Source: Acidocella sp. (GTDB lineage: Bacteria > Pseudomonadota > Alphaproteobacteria > Acetobacterales > Acetobacteraceae). Taken from it: a DNA stretch of 64,000 bases. The translations under genes were made by a program, and so were the position numbers. The stretch covers positions 124,001 to 188,000 of the forward strand of contig NZ_DAIEIF010000029.1 in the NCBI RefSeq assembly GCF_027352905.1, given 5' to 3'. Within the stretch, counting starts at the first letter, position 1. Every line of letters starts with the position of its first letter. Below are positions 37,984 through 47,765 of the stretch, in pieces. Below the pieces are notes generated by a model that had not been told where the DNA came from, made no database searches, and worked only from the letters and a program-made list of their open reading frames with translations.

Positions 37984-38664
37984 ATGAGGCAAACGGCACG
38001 GATGAAGGCAGGCGATGAGGACGAGCTGGAGCGGCTGGCCGCTCACCTCGCCCATGATTTCAGTAATTTGCTCACGGGGATTCTGGGCAACCTCGAATTG
38101 CTGGAGCGTCGCGCCGCCCGGACGGGCATCCAAGGGCTGGAAGCCTATACCAAGGGCGCCCGCCAGGCGGCGGAACGCGCGGCGGAGCTGACCCAGCGGC
38201 TGATGGTGCTCTCCGGCCGGCTCGCGCAGCCGCCCCAGGCGTTGCAGCTGGCGCCGCTCCTGCGCCAATTCGTGGCCTCGCCGGCAGGGCAGGGAATCGG
38301 GCTCGCGGCGCCGCCCCCTGAAACTATGGCCGTGCGGGCCGATCCGGATGAATTGCTGGCGGCGCTGGCCGAGCTGGCGTGCAACGCCCGCGAGGCGGCC
38401 GGAAGCGGCACGCTCGAAGTGATGACGGCGGCGCGCGAAGTGGTTATCACCCTGCGCGATGCAGGGCCGGGCATGACGCCCGATATGCTGGCGCGGGCGC
38501 GGCACCTTTTTTTTACCACCCACGCGAACGGTGCCGGGCGCGGGTTGGGTCTCGGCATCGCGGCGCGTATCGCCAAGCGCGCCGGCGGCTGGCTGGATTT
38601 GGAAAGCGCCCCCGGCCAGGGCTGCGCGGCTCGCCTCGTGCTGCCGCTGCCGGGGGCGGATTGA
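37984..38664 (+). CDS. soluble histidine kinase (HisKA-HATPase)
   Basis: A 226-residue kinase with no membrane segment. The H-box is AHLAHDFSNLLTGILGNLELL with His24, the HDF[SN]NLL form found in cytosolic or hybrid kinases. The ATPase part has the N box (LAALAELACNAREA), the G1 box (LRDAGPGMT) and the G2 box (GRGLGLGIAARI). AGGA precedes the ATG at 37984; the frame is open further upstream but without similarity. It lacks a visible sensor domain, so an adaptor or partner receptor is likely. The divergent receiver protein is the probable target. Confidence 0.85.
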   Translation: MRQTARMKAGDEDELERLAAHLAHDFSNLLTGILGNLELLERRAARTGIQGLEAYTKGARQAAERAAELTQRLMVLSGRLAQPPQALQLAPLLRQFVASPAGQGIGLAAPPPETMAVRADPDELLAALAELACNAREAAGSGTLEVMTAAREVVITLRDAGPGMTPDMLARARHLFFTTHANGAGRGLGLGIAARIAKRAGGWLDLESAPGQGCAARLVLPLPGAD

Positions 38665-38665
38665 G

Positions 38666-38980
38666 TTATTCGGTTTCCAGCCTCGCCAGCATGGCGGCGC
38701 GGGCGGCGGCGGGCAGATCCGCCAGCGCCGCGTTCAGCCTGGCCGCCTTGCGCCGCAACTCGTAAAGCTGGTCCAGGAGGGATAGCACCACCGGCATGGC
38801 TGCCTCGTCTATCTCCAGCTCATGCCGCAAGGTGTGAATGAGGCGGATGCGGGCCACGTCCACCTCCTCGAACCGCCACGCGCCGGGACCGCCCCGCGCC
38901 CGTACCCAGGCGGCCTCGATCCATTGGGTGAGTTCCGCCTCGTCCAGCCCGGCGATAGGCAAGGCATCCAACGTGATCAT
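38666..38980 (-). CDS. cbpM: chaperone modulatory protein CbpM
   Basis: A 104-residue protein that binds the J domain of CbpA and inhibits it. The MerR-like helical outline ([17 protein letters not shown], then [23 protein letters not shown], given in part) fits the CbpM family. Its start overlaps the cbpA stop by 4 bases, the same order as in E. coli cbpA-cbpM. It converges with the histidine kinase gene. Confidence 0.85.
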   Translation of the reverse strand: MITLDALPIAGLDEAELTQWIEAAWVRARGGPGAWRFEEVDVARIRLIHTLRHELEIDEAAMPVVLSLLDQLYELRRKAARLNAALADLPAAARAAMLARLETE

Positions 38981-39873
38981 CGCAGCCCCTCCCGCGGATT
39001 GAAGCCGGGCTGATCCCAGCTTGCCAGAAAGTCTTTCAGCCGGTCATCCACCGGGCCGATCACCACTTTCAGCTTGACATGCAAATCCCCCGCCGCGTGC
39101 CGGCCATGCGCTGGCACACCCCGCCCGCGCAGGCGCATTTCGGTGCCCGTTTCGGAACCAGGGCGCACCGTCATCGCCACCTCGCCCGACGGGGTGGGGA
39201 TGATGATTTTGCCGCCGAGCACCGCTTCCTTGAGCGTTATCGGCACTTCCATATGGATGTTGCGGCCGATGCGGCGATAGAACGGGTGGGGCGCGACATG
39301 GATCTCGATGAGGGCGTCGCCGGCCGGGCCGCCATTGAAACCCGGCTCGCCCTTGCCGCGCAGCCTTAAAATATCGCCCTCCTCGGTGCCGGGCGGGATT
39401 TTCACGTCCAGCGTGCCGCCATCGGGCAGGGTTATCCGCCGCGTCGCGCCGCCCACCGCGTCGAGAAAGCTCACCTCCAGGCTGTAGTGATGATCAGGCC
39501 CCTTTGCCGGCCCGCGCGGGCGCTGATTGAAAATATTGGCGAAAAGGTCCTCGAAATCGGCCCCGCCCATGCCGCCGGTGGAATAGGCGTAACGCTCGCC
39601 CGCGCCGGTCTCGGCATATTGCCGCCAGGACGGGCCGGCCGCCTTCTCCGCGCCGGTGGCGTCGATCTCGCCGCGATCATACCGCGCGCGCTTGTCGGCG
39701 TCGCTCAGCAGATCGTAAGCGCCGGATATGGTCTTGAATTTTTCTTCCGCCTCCTTGTTACCAGGGTTGAGTTCGGGGTGATATTTTTTGGCGAGCTTGC
39801 GGTAGGCGGAGCGGATCTGCTCCGCGCTCGCCTCCTTTTTCACGCCCAGAGTTTTGTACGGATCGTCTGCCAT
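38977..39873 (-). CDS. cbpA: DnaJ-type chaperone CbpA, with an HPE variant in the J domain
   Basis: A 298-residue J-protein: J domain (about residues 3-68), a Gly/Phe-rich linker, and two DnaJ C-terminal substrate-binding folds, without the zinc finger, as in CbpA. The usual HPD motif reads HPE here ([12 protein letters not shown]), confirmed by the codon GAA on the minus strand. HPD Asp is normally needed to stimulate DnaK ATPase, so the change is odd; charge is kept. The start 39873 is preferred to 39879. It is co-transcribed with cbpM. Confidence 0.92.
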   Translation of the reverse strand: MADDPYKTLGVKKEASAEQIRSAYRKLAKKYHPELNPGNKEAEEKFKTISGAYDLLSDADKRARYDRGEIDATGAEKAAGPSWRQYAETGAGERYAYSTGGMGGADFEDLFANIFNQRPRGPAKGPDHHYSLEVSFLDAVGGATRRITLPDGGTLDVKIPPGTEEGDILRLRGKGEPGFNGGPAGDALIEIHVAPHPFYRRIGRNIHMEVPITLKEAVLGGKIIIPTPSGEVAMTVRPGSETGTEMRLRGRGVPAHGRHAAGDLHVKLKVVIGPVDDRLKDFLASWDQPGFNPREGLR

Positions 39874-40048
39874 GCTCATCCTAAATTATGGATATCATTC
39901 GTCCATGCCAAGATTGGGCGCGCAGGGTCGATTTAGCAACGGGGCGCCCACCGGTTACTAAAACGACACGGGATGCTCACTGGCATCTCCTGGCGGTCTT
40001 GCCTTTATAGCGGGGACATACCGGTTCCATTTCTCGAAGGAGACAGGC

Positions 40049-40957
40049 ATGAACCAGGACCTCAAGGACAGCCAAGGCCGGCAAACCTCCGTCCAATCGC
40101 CGCGCGAGGAGCCGCCTTTTCCCCGTCAGCGCCAGCCTTGGCCGGGGCTGGCCAAGGATATGACGCCGCCGCCCGATCATGGCGAAAAATCCTATGTCGG
40201 GCGCGCGCGCCTCACCGGGCGGCGGGCGCTGATCACCGGCGGTGATTCCGGGATTGGCCGCGCCGCCGCCATCGCCTATGCCCGCGAGGGGGCGGATGTG
40301 GCGATTTCCTATCATCCCAACGAGCAGGCGGACGCCGATGAGGTGATCGATCTGATTCGCGCGGCGGGGCGCAACGCCGTGGCCCTGCCGGGCGATATCC
40401 GCGACGAGGCGTTCTGCCAGCAACTCGTGCGGAACGCGGCGGATAAACTGGGCGGGCTCGATGTGCTGGTCTCCAATGCCGGCAGGCAGCAGGTCCGCCA
40501 ATCCATTCTCGACATATCGAGCGAGGATTTCGACGCGACGATGAAAACCAACCTCTATGCGATGTTCTGGATCACCAAGACGGCGATCCCGCTGATGAAA
40601 CCCGGCGCCTCGATCATCTGCACCACCTCGGTTAATGCCTATAATCCGGCGGCGGATCTGCTGGACTACGCCATGACCAAGGGCGCCATCATGATCTTCG
40701 TCAAAGCCCTGGCCAAGCAGATGGTGGAGCGGGGCATCCGCGTGAACGGCGTCGCCCCTGGGCCGTTCTGGACGCCGCTTCAGATTTCGGGCGGACAGAC
40801 CCAGGAGAAGCTGGAGCAATTCGGCGGCCAGACGCCGATGGGGCGCCCCGGCCAGCCCGCGGAATTGGCGCCGGTTTATGTTCTCCTGGCCTCGGAGGAG
40901 GCGAGCTATCTAACCGGCCAGATCATCGGTGCCTCCGGCGGCACCGGCATCCCCTGA
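40049..40957 (+). CDS. short-chain dehydrogenase/reductase (YghA-like)
   Basis: A 302-residue NAD(P)-dependent SDR. The cofactor motif is [18 protein letters not shown] is in LVSNAGRQ, and the catalytic Ser, Tyr and Lys are in [21 protein letters not shown]. The 45-residue N-terminal extension rich in Pro and Gln is typical of the YghA/stress-type SDRs. AAGGAGAC precedes the ATG. It lies 62 bases upstream of ku, same strand. Substrate unknown. Confidence 0.93.
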   Translation: MNQDLKDSQGRQTSVQSPREEPPFPRQRQPWPGLAKDMTPPPDHGEKSYVGRARLTGRRALITGGDSGIGRAAAIAYAREGADVAISYHPNEQADADEVIDLIRAAGRNAVALPGDIRDEAFCQQLVRNAADKLGGLDVLVSNAGRQQVRQSILDISSEDFDATMKTNLYAMFWITKTAIPLMKPGASIICTTSVNAYNPAADLLDYAMTKGAIMIFVKALAKQMVERGIRVNGVAPGPFWTPLQISGGQTQEKLEQFGGQTPMGRPGQPAELAPVYVLLASEEASYLTGQIIGASGGTGIP

Positions 40958-41019
40958 GCCAGCCACAAAAAATCCGGCGAAGCCGTTGCGCCGCCGTTTC
41001 GCCGGCTTACATCTTCTCG

Positions 41020-41970
41020 ATGGCGACGCAACGCAAAACCAAAGCCGCCGCCCCGGCGCAACCGGCGCAACCGGCGAAACCGGCGAAACCGGGGAGGACC
41101 GGCAGCCGGGCGGCCAGGCCGGCCGCCCGGCGCGAGACGGCGCGGGCGGCGGGCCGCAGCCTCTGGACCGGACAAATCCGGCTGGCGCTGGTGAATATTC
41201 CCGTGCAGCTCGTCGCCGCGCTCAACAGCAGCGCCAAGCTCACCTTTCATCAGGTAGATAAAAAATCCCACAAGCGAATCCGCTACGAAAAGGTGGCGCC
41301 CGGCATAGGCCCGGTGAAGGCGGAGGATATCGTCAAGGGTTATGAGATGAGCAAGGGCAATTATGTCCTGCTGACGGATGAGGACCTCGACCATATCAAG
41401 CTGGAGGCCAGGCGGACCATCGATCTCGTTCAGTTTGTCGATCATTGCGAAATCGATCCTATCTATTTCGATAAGCCCTATTACGTGCTGCCGGATGGAA
41501 ACCTGGCCCTGGAAGCCTATGCGGTGGTGCGCGACGCGATGCGCGCCACCGGCAAGATGGGCATCGGGCAGTTCGTGATGCGCGGGCGCGAATATATCGC
41601 CGCGCTGAAGCCCTGCGGGCGGGGGTTGATGCTGGAGACGCTGCGTTTCGCCGATGAGGTGCGCCGGGCCGCCCCCTTCTTCGCCGATATCGGCGAGGTG
41701 GAGGCCGATCCCGAATTGATGGAGCTGGCCGAGGATCTGATCCGTAAAAAGACCAAGCCCTTCGATCCTGAAGCGTTCCGGGACGATTATACCGAGGCGC
41801 TGCGCGAATTGATCGAGGCCAAGGCCAAGAATAAGGTGAGCGTGGACGAGGCGCCGGAAAGCCAGCCGGAACGCGGCAATGTCGTGGATCTGGTGGAGGC
41901 GTTGCGCCGGAGCGTGCGCGCCAACGAGGCGGAGGCCAGCCCGCCGAAGCGGGGCCGGCGTGCCGGCTAA
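41020..41970 (+). CDS. ku: Ku protein (non-homologous end joining)
   Basis: A 316-residue bacterial Ku that binds DNA double-strand ends. The core runs from about residue 47 (SLWTGQIRLALVNIPVQ) through KRIRYEKVAPGIG and FDKPYYVLPDG to the C-terminal NVVDLVEALRRSV and a basic tail. The first 46 residues form an unusual extension rich in Ala, Pro, Lys and Arg with PAQ/PAK repeats. It overlaps ligD by 11 bases, so ends binding and sealing are coupled in one operon. Confidence 0.96.
   Translation: MATQRKTKAAAPAQPAQPAKPAKPGRTGSRAARPAARRETARAAGRSLWTGQIRLALVNIPVQLVAALNSSAKLTFHQVDKKSHKRIRYEKVAPGIGPVKAEDIVKGYEMSKGNYVLLTDEDLDHIKLEARRTIDLVQFVDHCEIDPIYFDKPYYVLPDGNLALEAYAVVRDAMRATGKMGIGQFVMRGREYIAALKPCGRGLMLETLRFADEVRRAAPFFADIGEVEADPELMELAEDLIRKKTKPFDPEAFRDDYTEALRELIEAKAKNKVSVDEAPESQPERGNVVDLVEALRRSVRANEAEASPPKRGRRAG
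41053..41088 (+). repeat. 9-bp tandem repeat in the ku N-terminal extension
   Basis: CCGGCGCAA twice, then CCGGCGAAA twice, in frame, encoding the PAQPAQPAKPAK stretch. It suggests slippage-driven growth of the basic/proline-rich tail. Confidence 0.85.
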
Positions 41971-44389
41971 GGATCAGCTCGCCACCTACCGGGCCAAGCG
42001 GCGTTTCAGCGAAACCGCCGAGCCCAGCGGCGAGGCCCGGCTCAAGCCCGGGGCCCGTTATCTCATCCAGAAACACGCCGCCCGGCGGCTGCATTATGAT
42101 TTCCGCCTGGAGTTGGATGGCGTGCTGCTCAGCTGGGCGGTGACGCGCGGGCCCAGCTACGACCCGCACGACAAGCGCCTCGCCGTTCGCACCGAGGATC
42201 ATCCGCTGGATTACGGCGATTTCGAGGGCACGATCCCCAAGGGGCAATATGGCGGCGGCACGGTGATGCTGTGGGATACCGGCACATGGGAGCCGCTGGG
42301 CGACCCGCGTGAGGGGCTGAAAAACGGCAAGCTCGCCTTCGTCCTGCATGGGAAGCGCCTCCACGGCAAATGGGCGCTGGTGCGGATGCGCCCGCGCGAG
42401 AAGGAGACGCGGGAAAACTGGCTCCTCATCAAGGAGCACGACGAGTATGAGGGCAGCGAGCCGGATCTGCTCGAACGTGAGGTGACATCAGTCAAAACCG
42501 GGCGGACGATGGAACAGATCGCCGCGAACGCGCCGGTATGGCGGCGCTCCGACCCGCCCGCCTTTATCGCCCCCGCCTTGGCGACGCTGGTTGAAACGCC
42601 GCCCGCCGGCGATGGCTGGCTGTTCGAGATCAAATATGACGGATACCGCGCCATCATCGCCGCCGATGGGCAGGAGGTGCGGATTTATACCCGCTCCGGC
42701 CTGGATTGGACCGCCCGCTATCCCGCCATCGCCGAGGCGGTGGCGGCGCTCGCTTTGCCCGCGGCGCTGCTGGATGGGGAAATCGTTGTCATCGGCAAGG
42801 ATGGGGTGACGGATTTCGGCATGCTGGTCGGCGCGCTCGAAGGGCGGATCAACGCGCCCATCTCATGCTTTCTTTTCGATGTGCTGGTTTATCAAGGCGA
42901 GGATGTGCGCCCCCAGCCCCTGCGCCAGCGGCGGGCGCTGCTGGAGCGCCTGCTGGGCCACCCGCCCCGCAACGCCCCGCTGCAATTGAGCGAGAGCTTC
43001 ACCGGCGATGGCGCGACGCTGTTCAAGACCGCCTGCCAGCACGGGCTGGAAGGGCTGATCGCCAAGCGGGCGGAGGCGCCGTACCGCTCCGGCCGGCACA
43101 TGGATTGGCTGAAACTGAAATGCCATCACGGCCAGGAATTCGTCATCATCGGCTTCGCACCCTCCGATAAACCCGCACGCCCGTTCTCATCGCTGCTGAT
43201 GGCCGTGCGCGAGGGGAAGGAGTTGCGCTATGCCGGGCGGGTGGGGTCCGGTTTTTCCGATGAAACGTTGCGGCGCCTGGCGGCGTGGCGGGAACGGCAT
43301 CGCCGCAAGCAACCGCCCTGCGAGGTGCCCGCACCCATGCGCCGCGGCGTGGTATGGGTGAAGCCGGAGCTGGTGGCCGAGATCGCCTTCGCGGATTGGA
43401 CGCCGGACGGCATGATCCGCCATGGCCGGTTCGTCGGGCTGCGCGAGGACAAGCCGGAGGAGGAGATCGAACGCGAGATGCCCCAGCCGCCCAAACCCCA
43501 GCCCGCAGCCGAGCCCGCTTTGCGCATCACCCATCCCGAGCGGATCGTCTATCCCCAGGCGGGGCTTAGCAAAAAAGAGCTCGCCCTTTATATCCAACGC
43601 GCCGCCCCGCTGATGTGGCCGTTCGTCCGGGACCGCTTTCTCTCCCTGGTCCGCTGTCCGGAAGGCGTGGGCGAGACCTGCTTTTTTCAGCGTCACCGCG
43701 TGCCGGGTTTCGGCGAGGATTGGGGCGAGCAAGCCTATACCAGCGGCAAGGGCCATACGGAGCGTTATCTCTACCCTGTTTCACCCCAGGCCCTGCTGGT
43801 GGCGGTGCAGATGGGGGTGATGGAATTCCACCTCTGGGGTTCGCGCCGGGACAAGCCGGACGTGCCGGACCGGCTGGTCTTCGATCTCGATCCCGACCCC
43901 GGTCTTGCCTTTGCCGAGGTCCGCTCCGCCGCCGCCCGCTTGCGGGACGTGCTGTCGGCGCTGGGCCTCGCCAGCCTGCCCATGCTGAGCGGTGGGAAGG
44001 GCATTCATGTGATCGTGCCGCTCCGCCGCCAATATGATTTCGCTGTGGTCAAGGAGTTTTGCGGCAATGTCGCGCGGCGTCTGGCGGAGGACGCGCCAGC
44101 CCGCTTCACCGCCACCATGAGCAAGGCCCAGCGCCACGGCAAGATTTTCATCGATTTCTTCCGCAATGAGGCGGGTTCCACCGCCATCGCCCCTTATTCT
44201 CCCCGGGCGCGGGAGAGCGCCAGCGTGGCCTGGCCTTGCGGCTGGGACGAGCTGGACGGTTTTGCCGAGGCGCATGAGGTTACCATACCCAGAGCCATGG
44301 AGCTTTTGGCCGCGTATAAAGACCCCTGGGCGGACGTGCCCGCCCAGCGCCTCACCAAGGCGTCTCTGCGGGCGGTGGCGGGAGATTAG
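41960..44389 (+). CDS. ligD: multifunctional DNA ligase D (PE-LIG-POL)
   Basis: An 809-residue enzyme for end joining with all three activities. The N-terminal 3'-phosphoesterase (about 8-175) has HAARRLHYDFRLELDGVL; the ATP-dependent ligase (about 205-500) has the adenylation lysine K225 in EIKYDGYR; the C-terminal primase-polymerase (about 515-805) has DLDPDP and LSGGKGIHVIVPL. The order is as in Pseudomonas LigD. The start is GTG at 41960 inside the ku end. It converges on the DUF72 gene with a 4-base overlap. Confidence 0.96.
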   Translation: MPAKDQLATYRAKRRFSETAEPSGEARLKPGARYLIQKHAARRLHYDFRLELDGVLLSWAVTRGPSYDPHDKRLAVRTEDHPLDYGDFEGTIPKGQYGGGTVMLWDTGTWEPLGDPREGLKNGKLAFVLHGKRLHGKWALVRMRPREKETRENWLLIKEHDEYEGSEPDLLEREVTSVKTGRTMEQIAANAPVWRRSDPPAFIAPALATLVETPPAGDGWLFEIKYDGYRAIIAADGQEVRIYTRSGLDWTARYPAIAEAVAALALPAALLDGEIVVIGKDGVTDFGMLVGALEGRINAPISCFLFDVLVYQGEDVRPQPLRQRRALLERLLGHPPRNAPLQLSESFTGDGATLFKTACQHGLEGLIAKRAEAPYRSGRHMDWLKLKCHHGQEFVIIGFAPSDKPARPFSSLLMAVREGKELRYAGRVGSGFSDETLRRLAAWRERHRRKQPPCEVPAPMRRGVVWVKPELVAEIAFADWTPDGMIRHGRFVGLREDKPEEEIEREMPQPPKPQPAAEPALRITHPERIVYPQAGLSKKELALYIQRAAPLMWPFVRDRFLSLVRCPEGVGETCFFQRHRVPGFGEDWGEQAYTSGKGHTERYLYPVSPQALLVAVQMGVMEFHLWGSRRDKPDVPDRLVFDLDPDPGLAFAEVRSAAARLRDVLSALGLASLPMLSGGKGIHVIVPLRRQYDFAVVKEFCGNVARRLAEDAPARFTATMSKAQRHGKIFIDFFRNEAGSTAIAPYSPRARESASVAWPCGWDELDGFAEAHEVTIPRAMELLAAYKDPWADVPAQRLTKASLRAVAGD

Positions 44390-45258
44390 CCAAGCATTTC
44401 CTCAAGCCGCTGCGCATCGAAGGGGGCGCGGACTTTTATGTCGTTATCAAAATAGACGTAAACATCCCGCGCCCGCTTGCGCCCGCGCGGCGCGCCCGGC
44501 ACGAATTCCGATTCCGGCGCCTCGCCGCCCTCCGCCCAGGCGCGTACCCTCCGGCTCCAGCTTTTCAGCGCCGCCTCGTCATAGCCGCTCGCATAGAGCT
44601 CTTCCGAACCGTGGAGGCGGCAATAGACGAAATCGCTGGTCAAATTCATCAGGCGCGGCCAATCCACCGTATCGGCGCAGACCAGGGCGATATCATGCCG
44701 GGCGAGCAGCCGGATGAAATCGGGGTCGCGAAAGCTTTCATGGCGAATTTCCACCGCGTGGCGTAGCCGCAGCGGGGGCGGGGTTTCCTCATCCGGTTGT
44801 TTCAGCCGGGAATCGTGGCGGCGGCCGAGCGCATGCGCCGCGCCGCTGTCATGAGGCAGAAGGGAAAGAAACGGCTCGAACCGCGCCGCGTCGAAGGCCA
44901 TGTTCGGAGGAAATTGCCAGAGAAATGGGCCGAGCTTGCGGCCCAGGCGCAGCACGCCTGAGGCGAAAAAATTGGCGAGCGGCGTTTCCACCTCGCGCAA
45001 GCGGCGGATATGGGTGATGAAGCGCGGCCCCTTTACCGCGAAGACGAAATCCTCCGGCACGGCCTCCCGCCACGCCTCGAAATTTTGGGGGCGCTGGGTG
45101 CCGTAAAACGTGCCGTTGATTTCCAGGGTGCGAAAGATGGAGGCGGCATAGCTCAACTCATCCTTCTGCTTGAGACCTTTGGGATAGAAGACCCCGCGCC
45201 AGGGGGCGTAACGCCAGCCGGAAATGCCGATGCGAATCTCGCCCCGCCGCCGCGCCAT
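44386..45258 (-). CDS. DUF72 (YecE-like) protein
   Basis: A 290-residue TIM-barrel-like protein of the DUF72 family (IGISGWRYAPWRGVFYP, EINGTFYGTQRP, FAVKGPRFITHIRRL, LWQFPPN). Its biochemical function is not known. It starts immediately after the lactonase-like gene (the stop TGA abuts ATG), so it is the last gene of the minus-strand run 51.1-44.4 kb, and its end overlaps ligD convergently by 4 bases. Confidence 0.9.
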   Translation of the reverse strand: MARRRGEIRIGISGWRYAPWRGVFYPKGLKQKDELSYAASIFRTLEINGTFYGTQRPQNFEAWREAVPEDFVFAVKGPRFITHIRRLREVETPLANFFASGVLRLGRKLGPFLWQFPPNMAFDAARFEPFLSLLPHDSGAAHALGRRHDSRLKQPDEETPPPLRLRHAVEIRHESFRDPDFIRLLARHDIALVCADTVDWPRLMNLTSDFVYCRLHGSEELYASGYDEAALKSWSRRVRAWAEGGEAPESEFVPGAPRGRKRARDVYVYFDNDIKVRAPFDAQRLEEMLG

Positions 45259-46137
45259 TCATGCCACGCGCCAATGGCGCTTCTGTCCGCGCCGGTTGAC
45301 CTGTAGGCGGAACAACCCGCCCGCCTGTGGCTCCCTGGCGATTTGCGCGGCGTCCAGCCCGTCCCGGGCGCTGGAAATATAGAGCCAGTCCAGATCCGGC
45401 CCGGCAAAGCAGCACATCGTGGGCTGGCTCACCGGCAGGCTCACCCGCTCCACTAGCTGGCCCGACGGGTCATAGCCATGCAAGGCCCACCCGCCATGAA
45501 TGGCGCACCAATAAATACCCGTCTCGTCGAGCGCGGCGCCGTCCGGAATGCCCTCTCCCTCTACGATCGCGAATATTTGCCGCTCCCCCAGTCGGCCGGA
45601 TCTGACATCGTAAGCGTAACGGTAAATGGTTCTCTCCTCGCTGCGGGAGAGAAACATGCCGCGCTCATCGGCGCTCCAGGCCATACCGTTGGTGATAAAG
45701 GAAAAATCCGGATAGGCCCGCAGCCCCTCGCGGCTGGTGTAGCTGTAAAGCGCGCCGGTCCGCGTGGTTTCCACACCGGCGGGCGGGTCGGTCATCGTAC
45801 CCACCCAGAACCGGCCCTGGCTGTCGCAACCGCTTTCATTGAAGCGGATAAGCCTGGTGTCGAAGGGCGGCGGCGCGACCATCTCCAGCGCGCCGCTTGT
45901 CAGATCGAGCCAGTGCAGCCCGTTGCGCAGGGCGAGAAAAGCCCGCCCCTTACCGTCCAGCGCGAAACCGCCGAGATCGGCCGGCAGTTCCCAACGCCGC
46001 GTCTCGCCGCTGGCATGGTCGAGCGCGTACAAGGCGGGGGCCTTGATGTCGGCCCAATAGAGCCTGCCTTCCTCCGGGACCCAGAGGAGGGATTCGCCGA
46101 TGATCGCCTTGGCGTTGGTCACCAGTTCCAGCTTCAA
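45259..46137 (-). CDS. SMP-30/gluconolactonase family protein
   Basis: A 292-residue six-bladed beta-propeller. GESLLWVPEEGRLYWADIKA (given in part) holds the metal Glu, FNESGCDSQGRFWVGTM the Asn region, and NGMAWSADERGMFLS and GIPDGAALDETGIYW the Asn/Asp metal ligands. It probably hydrolyses a sugar lactone. The start is TTG at 46137 with GGGAGAGG before it, overlapping the GMC oxidoreductase stop by 4 bases. Next to a GMC sugar oxidoreductase, a role in lactone hydrolysis after oxidation is likely. Confidence 0.9.
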   Translation of the reverse strand: MKLELVTNAKAIIGESLLWVPEEGRLYWADIKAPALYALDHASGETRRWELPADLGGFALDGKGRAFLALRNGLHWLDLTSGALEMVAPPPFDTRLIRFNESGCDSQGRFWVGTMTDPPAGVETTRTGALYSYTSREGLRAYPDFSFITNGMAWSADERGMFLSRSEERTIYRYAYDVRSGRLGERQIFAIVEGEGIPDGAALDETGIYWCAIHGGWALHGYDPSGQLVERVSLPVSQPTMCCFAGPDLDWLYISSARDGLDAAQIAREPQAGGLFRLQVNRRGQKRHWRVA

Positions 46138-47765
46138 AGCTCGCCTCTCCCGGCCATCGCCTTGATGCGGTCCGCCGTGCGCAGGGCGATCGCCTGAATG
46201 GTGAGGGAGGGATTGACCCCGCCGGTGGTGGGAAACACCGATCCGTCGCAAACCCAGAGATTGGGAATGTCCCAGCTGCGGCAATCGGCGTCGACGACGC
46301 TGTCCTCCGGAGTGAAGCCCATGCGCGCCGTCCCGGCGAGATGATTCGCATCCTCGCGCTGGGGAAAAATATCCTCCGCGCCGATGGCTTCCAGGCTGCG
46401 GGTCATCTCGGAAATGGCATGGCCGATCAGCTTCCTGTCATTCTCGCCCCAGCTGAAGGTGATGCGCGGAATGCGCAGCCCATATTGGTCTACCTCATCT
46501 GCGAGGGTGACCGTGTTGGCGGCGTCCGGCAGCGTCTCGCCCACCATTTTCAGCCCGACCTGATGGTTATAGTTCAGCATGTCCTGCCGCAGCGCCTCGC
46601 CCCATAAACCCCGCGCCCCGGTCTGGATGAACCCCCATTCGATCGGCAGGGGCCCCTGCGCCATCCAGCAATACCCGCCAAAAAAATCCTTGCGGTCGTC
46701 ATAATTCCAATGCTCGGTGATGGTGAAGGAGGGGGGCCCCTTGTACCAGCGCACCTCGTCGCGCATGCGGCCGAACACCGCCTGGTTGCTCTGCGTCATG
46801 AAATATTTGCCGACCAGGCCAGAGCGGTTGGCCAAACCGTGCGGATGCCGGCTGGTGGCGGAGTTCAGCAGCAGGCGCGGCGTCTCCACCGCATAGCCCG
46901 CCACCACCACGTTGCGGGCGCGCTGAAAATGCCAGGCGCCTTCCCGGTGAAAATGCACCCCGGTGGCGCGGTCACCCTTCACCTCGATCCGTCCGGCCAT
47001 CGCCAGGTCACGGATCTCCGCCCCGGCGGCAAGCGCGCGGGGGATCCAAGTGTTCAGCGTGCTCTGCTTAGCGTTGGTGGAACAGCCGAACCGGCAGAAG
47101 CCGCGATACACGCAAGGCGGTGATTTGCCGCGCGGCGCGGAGACGGTGGCGAGCGGCGTCTCCGTCCATTGATAGCCAAGGGCCTCCGCCCCCAGGGCGA
47201 GCAGCCGCCCGGCTGAGTTGATCTCATGCGCCCGGTAGGGGTAGCGCGGGCGTTTGGGTCCCCAGGGGTAGGTGACCGGACCCGAGATCGCCAAGGCCAG
47301 CTCCGCCTCCCGGTAATAGCGCCACATCTCCCGCCAATCGAGGGGCCAGTCCGCGCCATAGCCCAGGACAGAGCGGCTCCTGAACCACTCCGGACGGAAG
47401 CGCAGCGAAACCATGGCGAAATGCACCATGCTGCCCCCCACCGCCTTGCCGCTATTCTTGCCCCCCATTTGCAGGGGAGTGCCGCCATCCACGATCCGCC
47501 GGTCGTTCCAGTAGAGCTTTTCCTGCTCCGTCTCATCCGAGGCGAAATCGTCGAGCGGGCGGAAATAGGCTCCCGCATCCAGCGCCACCACGGAAAACCC
47601 CATCTCGGCCAGCCGTCCGGCCAGGGTGCCGCCCCCCGCCCCGGTGCCGATGATGAGAAAATCCACCTCGTCATCGAGGCTATATTCGCGCATCGGCACC
47701 CAGCCTCCCGGCACGAATACATCCGGGGCGCGCCCGGCGATGGCGCGCGGTGCCTCAGGCGACAT
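46134..47765 (-). CDS. GMC-family FAD-dependent oxidoreductase
   Basis: A 543-residue flavoprotein. The FAD Rossmann motif is FLIIGTGAGGGTLAGRLAE near residue 37, GKAVGGSMVHFAMVSLRFRP is the GMC N-terminal signature, and NLWVCDGSVFPTTGGVNPSLT the C-terminal one. Three-subunit gluconate/sorbitol-type dehydrogenases pair such a subunit with a Tat-exported small subunit; the small-subunit-like gene is directly upstream and overlaps by about 11 bases. No Tat signal or cytochrome c subunit is seen, so it may act in the cytoplasm. Substrate unknown, sugar or alcohol likely. Confidence 0.92.
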   Translation of the reverse strand: MSPEAPRAIAGRAPDVFVPGGWVPMREYSLDDEVDFLIIGTGAGGGTLAGRLAEMGFSVVALDAGAYFRPLDDFASDETEQEKLYWNDRRIVDGGTPLQMGGKNSGKAVGGSMVHFAMVSLRFRPEWFRSRSVLGYGADWPLDWREMWRYYREAELALAISGPVTYPWGPKRPRYPYRAHEINSAGRLLALGAEALGYQWTETPLATVSAPRGKSPPCVYRGFCRFGCSTNAKQSTLNTWIPRALAAGAEIRDLAMAGRIEVKGDRATGVHFHREGAWHFQRARNVVVAGYAVETPRLLLNSATSRHPHGLANRSGLVGKYFMTQSNQAVFGRMRDEVRWYKGPPSFTITEHWNYDDRKDFFGGYCWMAQGPLPIEWGFIQTGARGLWGEALRQDMLNYNHQVGLKMVGETLPDAANTVTLADEVDQYGLRIPRITFSWGENDRKLIGHAISEMTRSLEAIGAEDIFPQREDANHLAGTARMGFTPEDSVVDADCRSWDIPNLWVCDGSVFPTTGGVNPSLTIQAIALRTADRIKAMAGRGEL

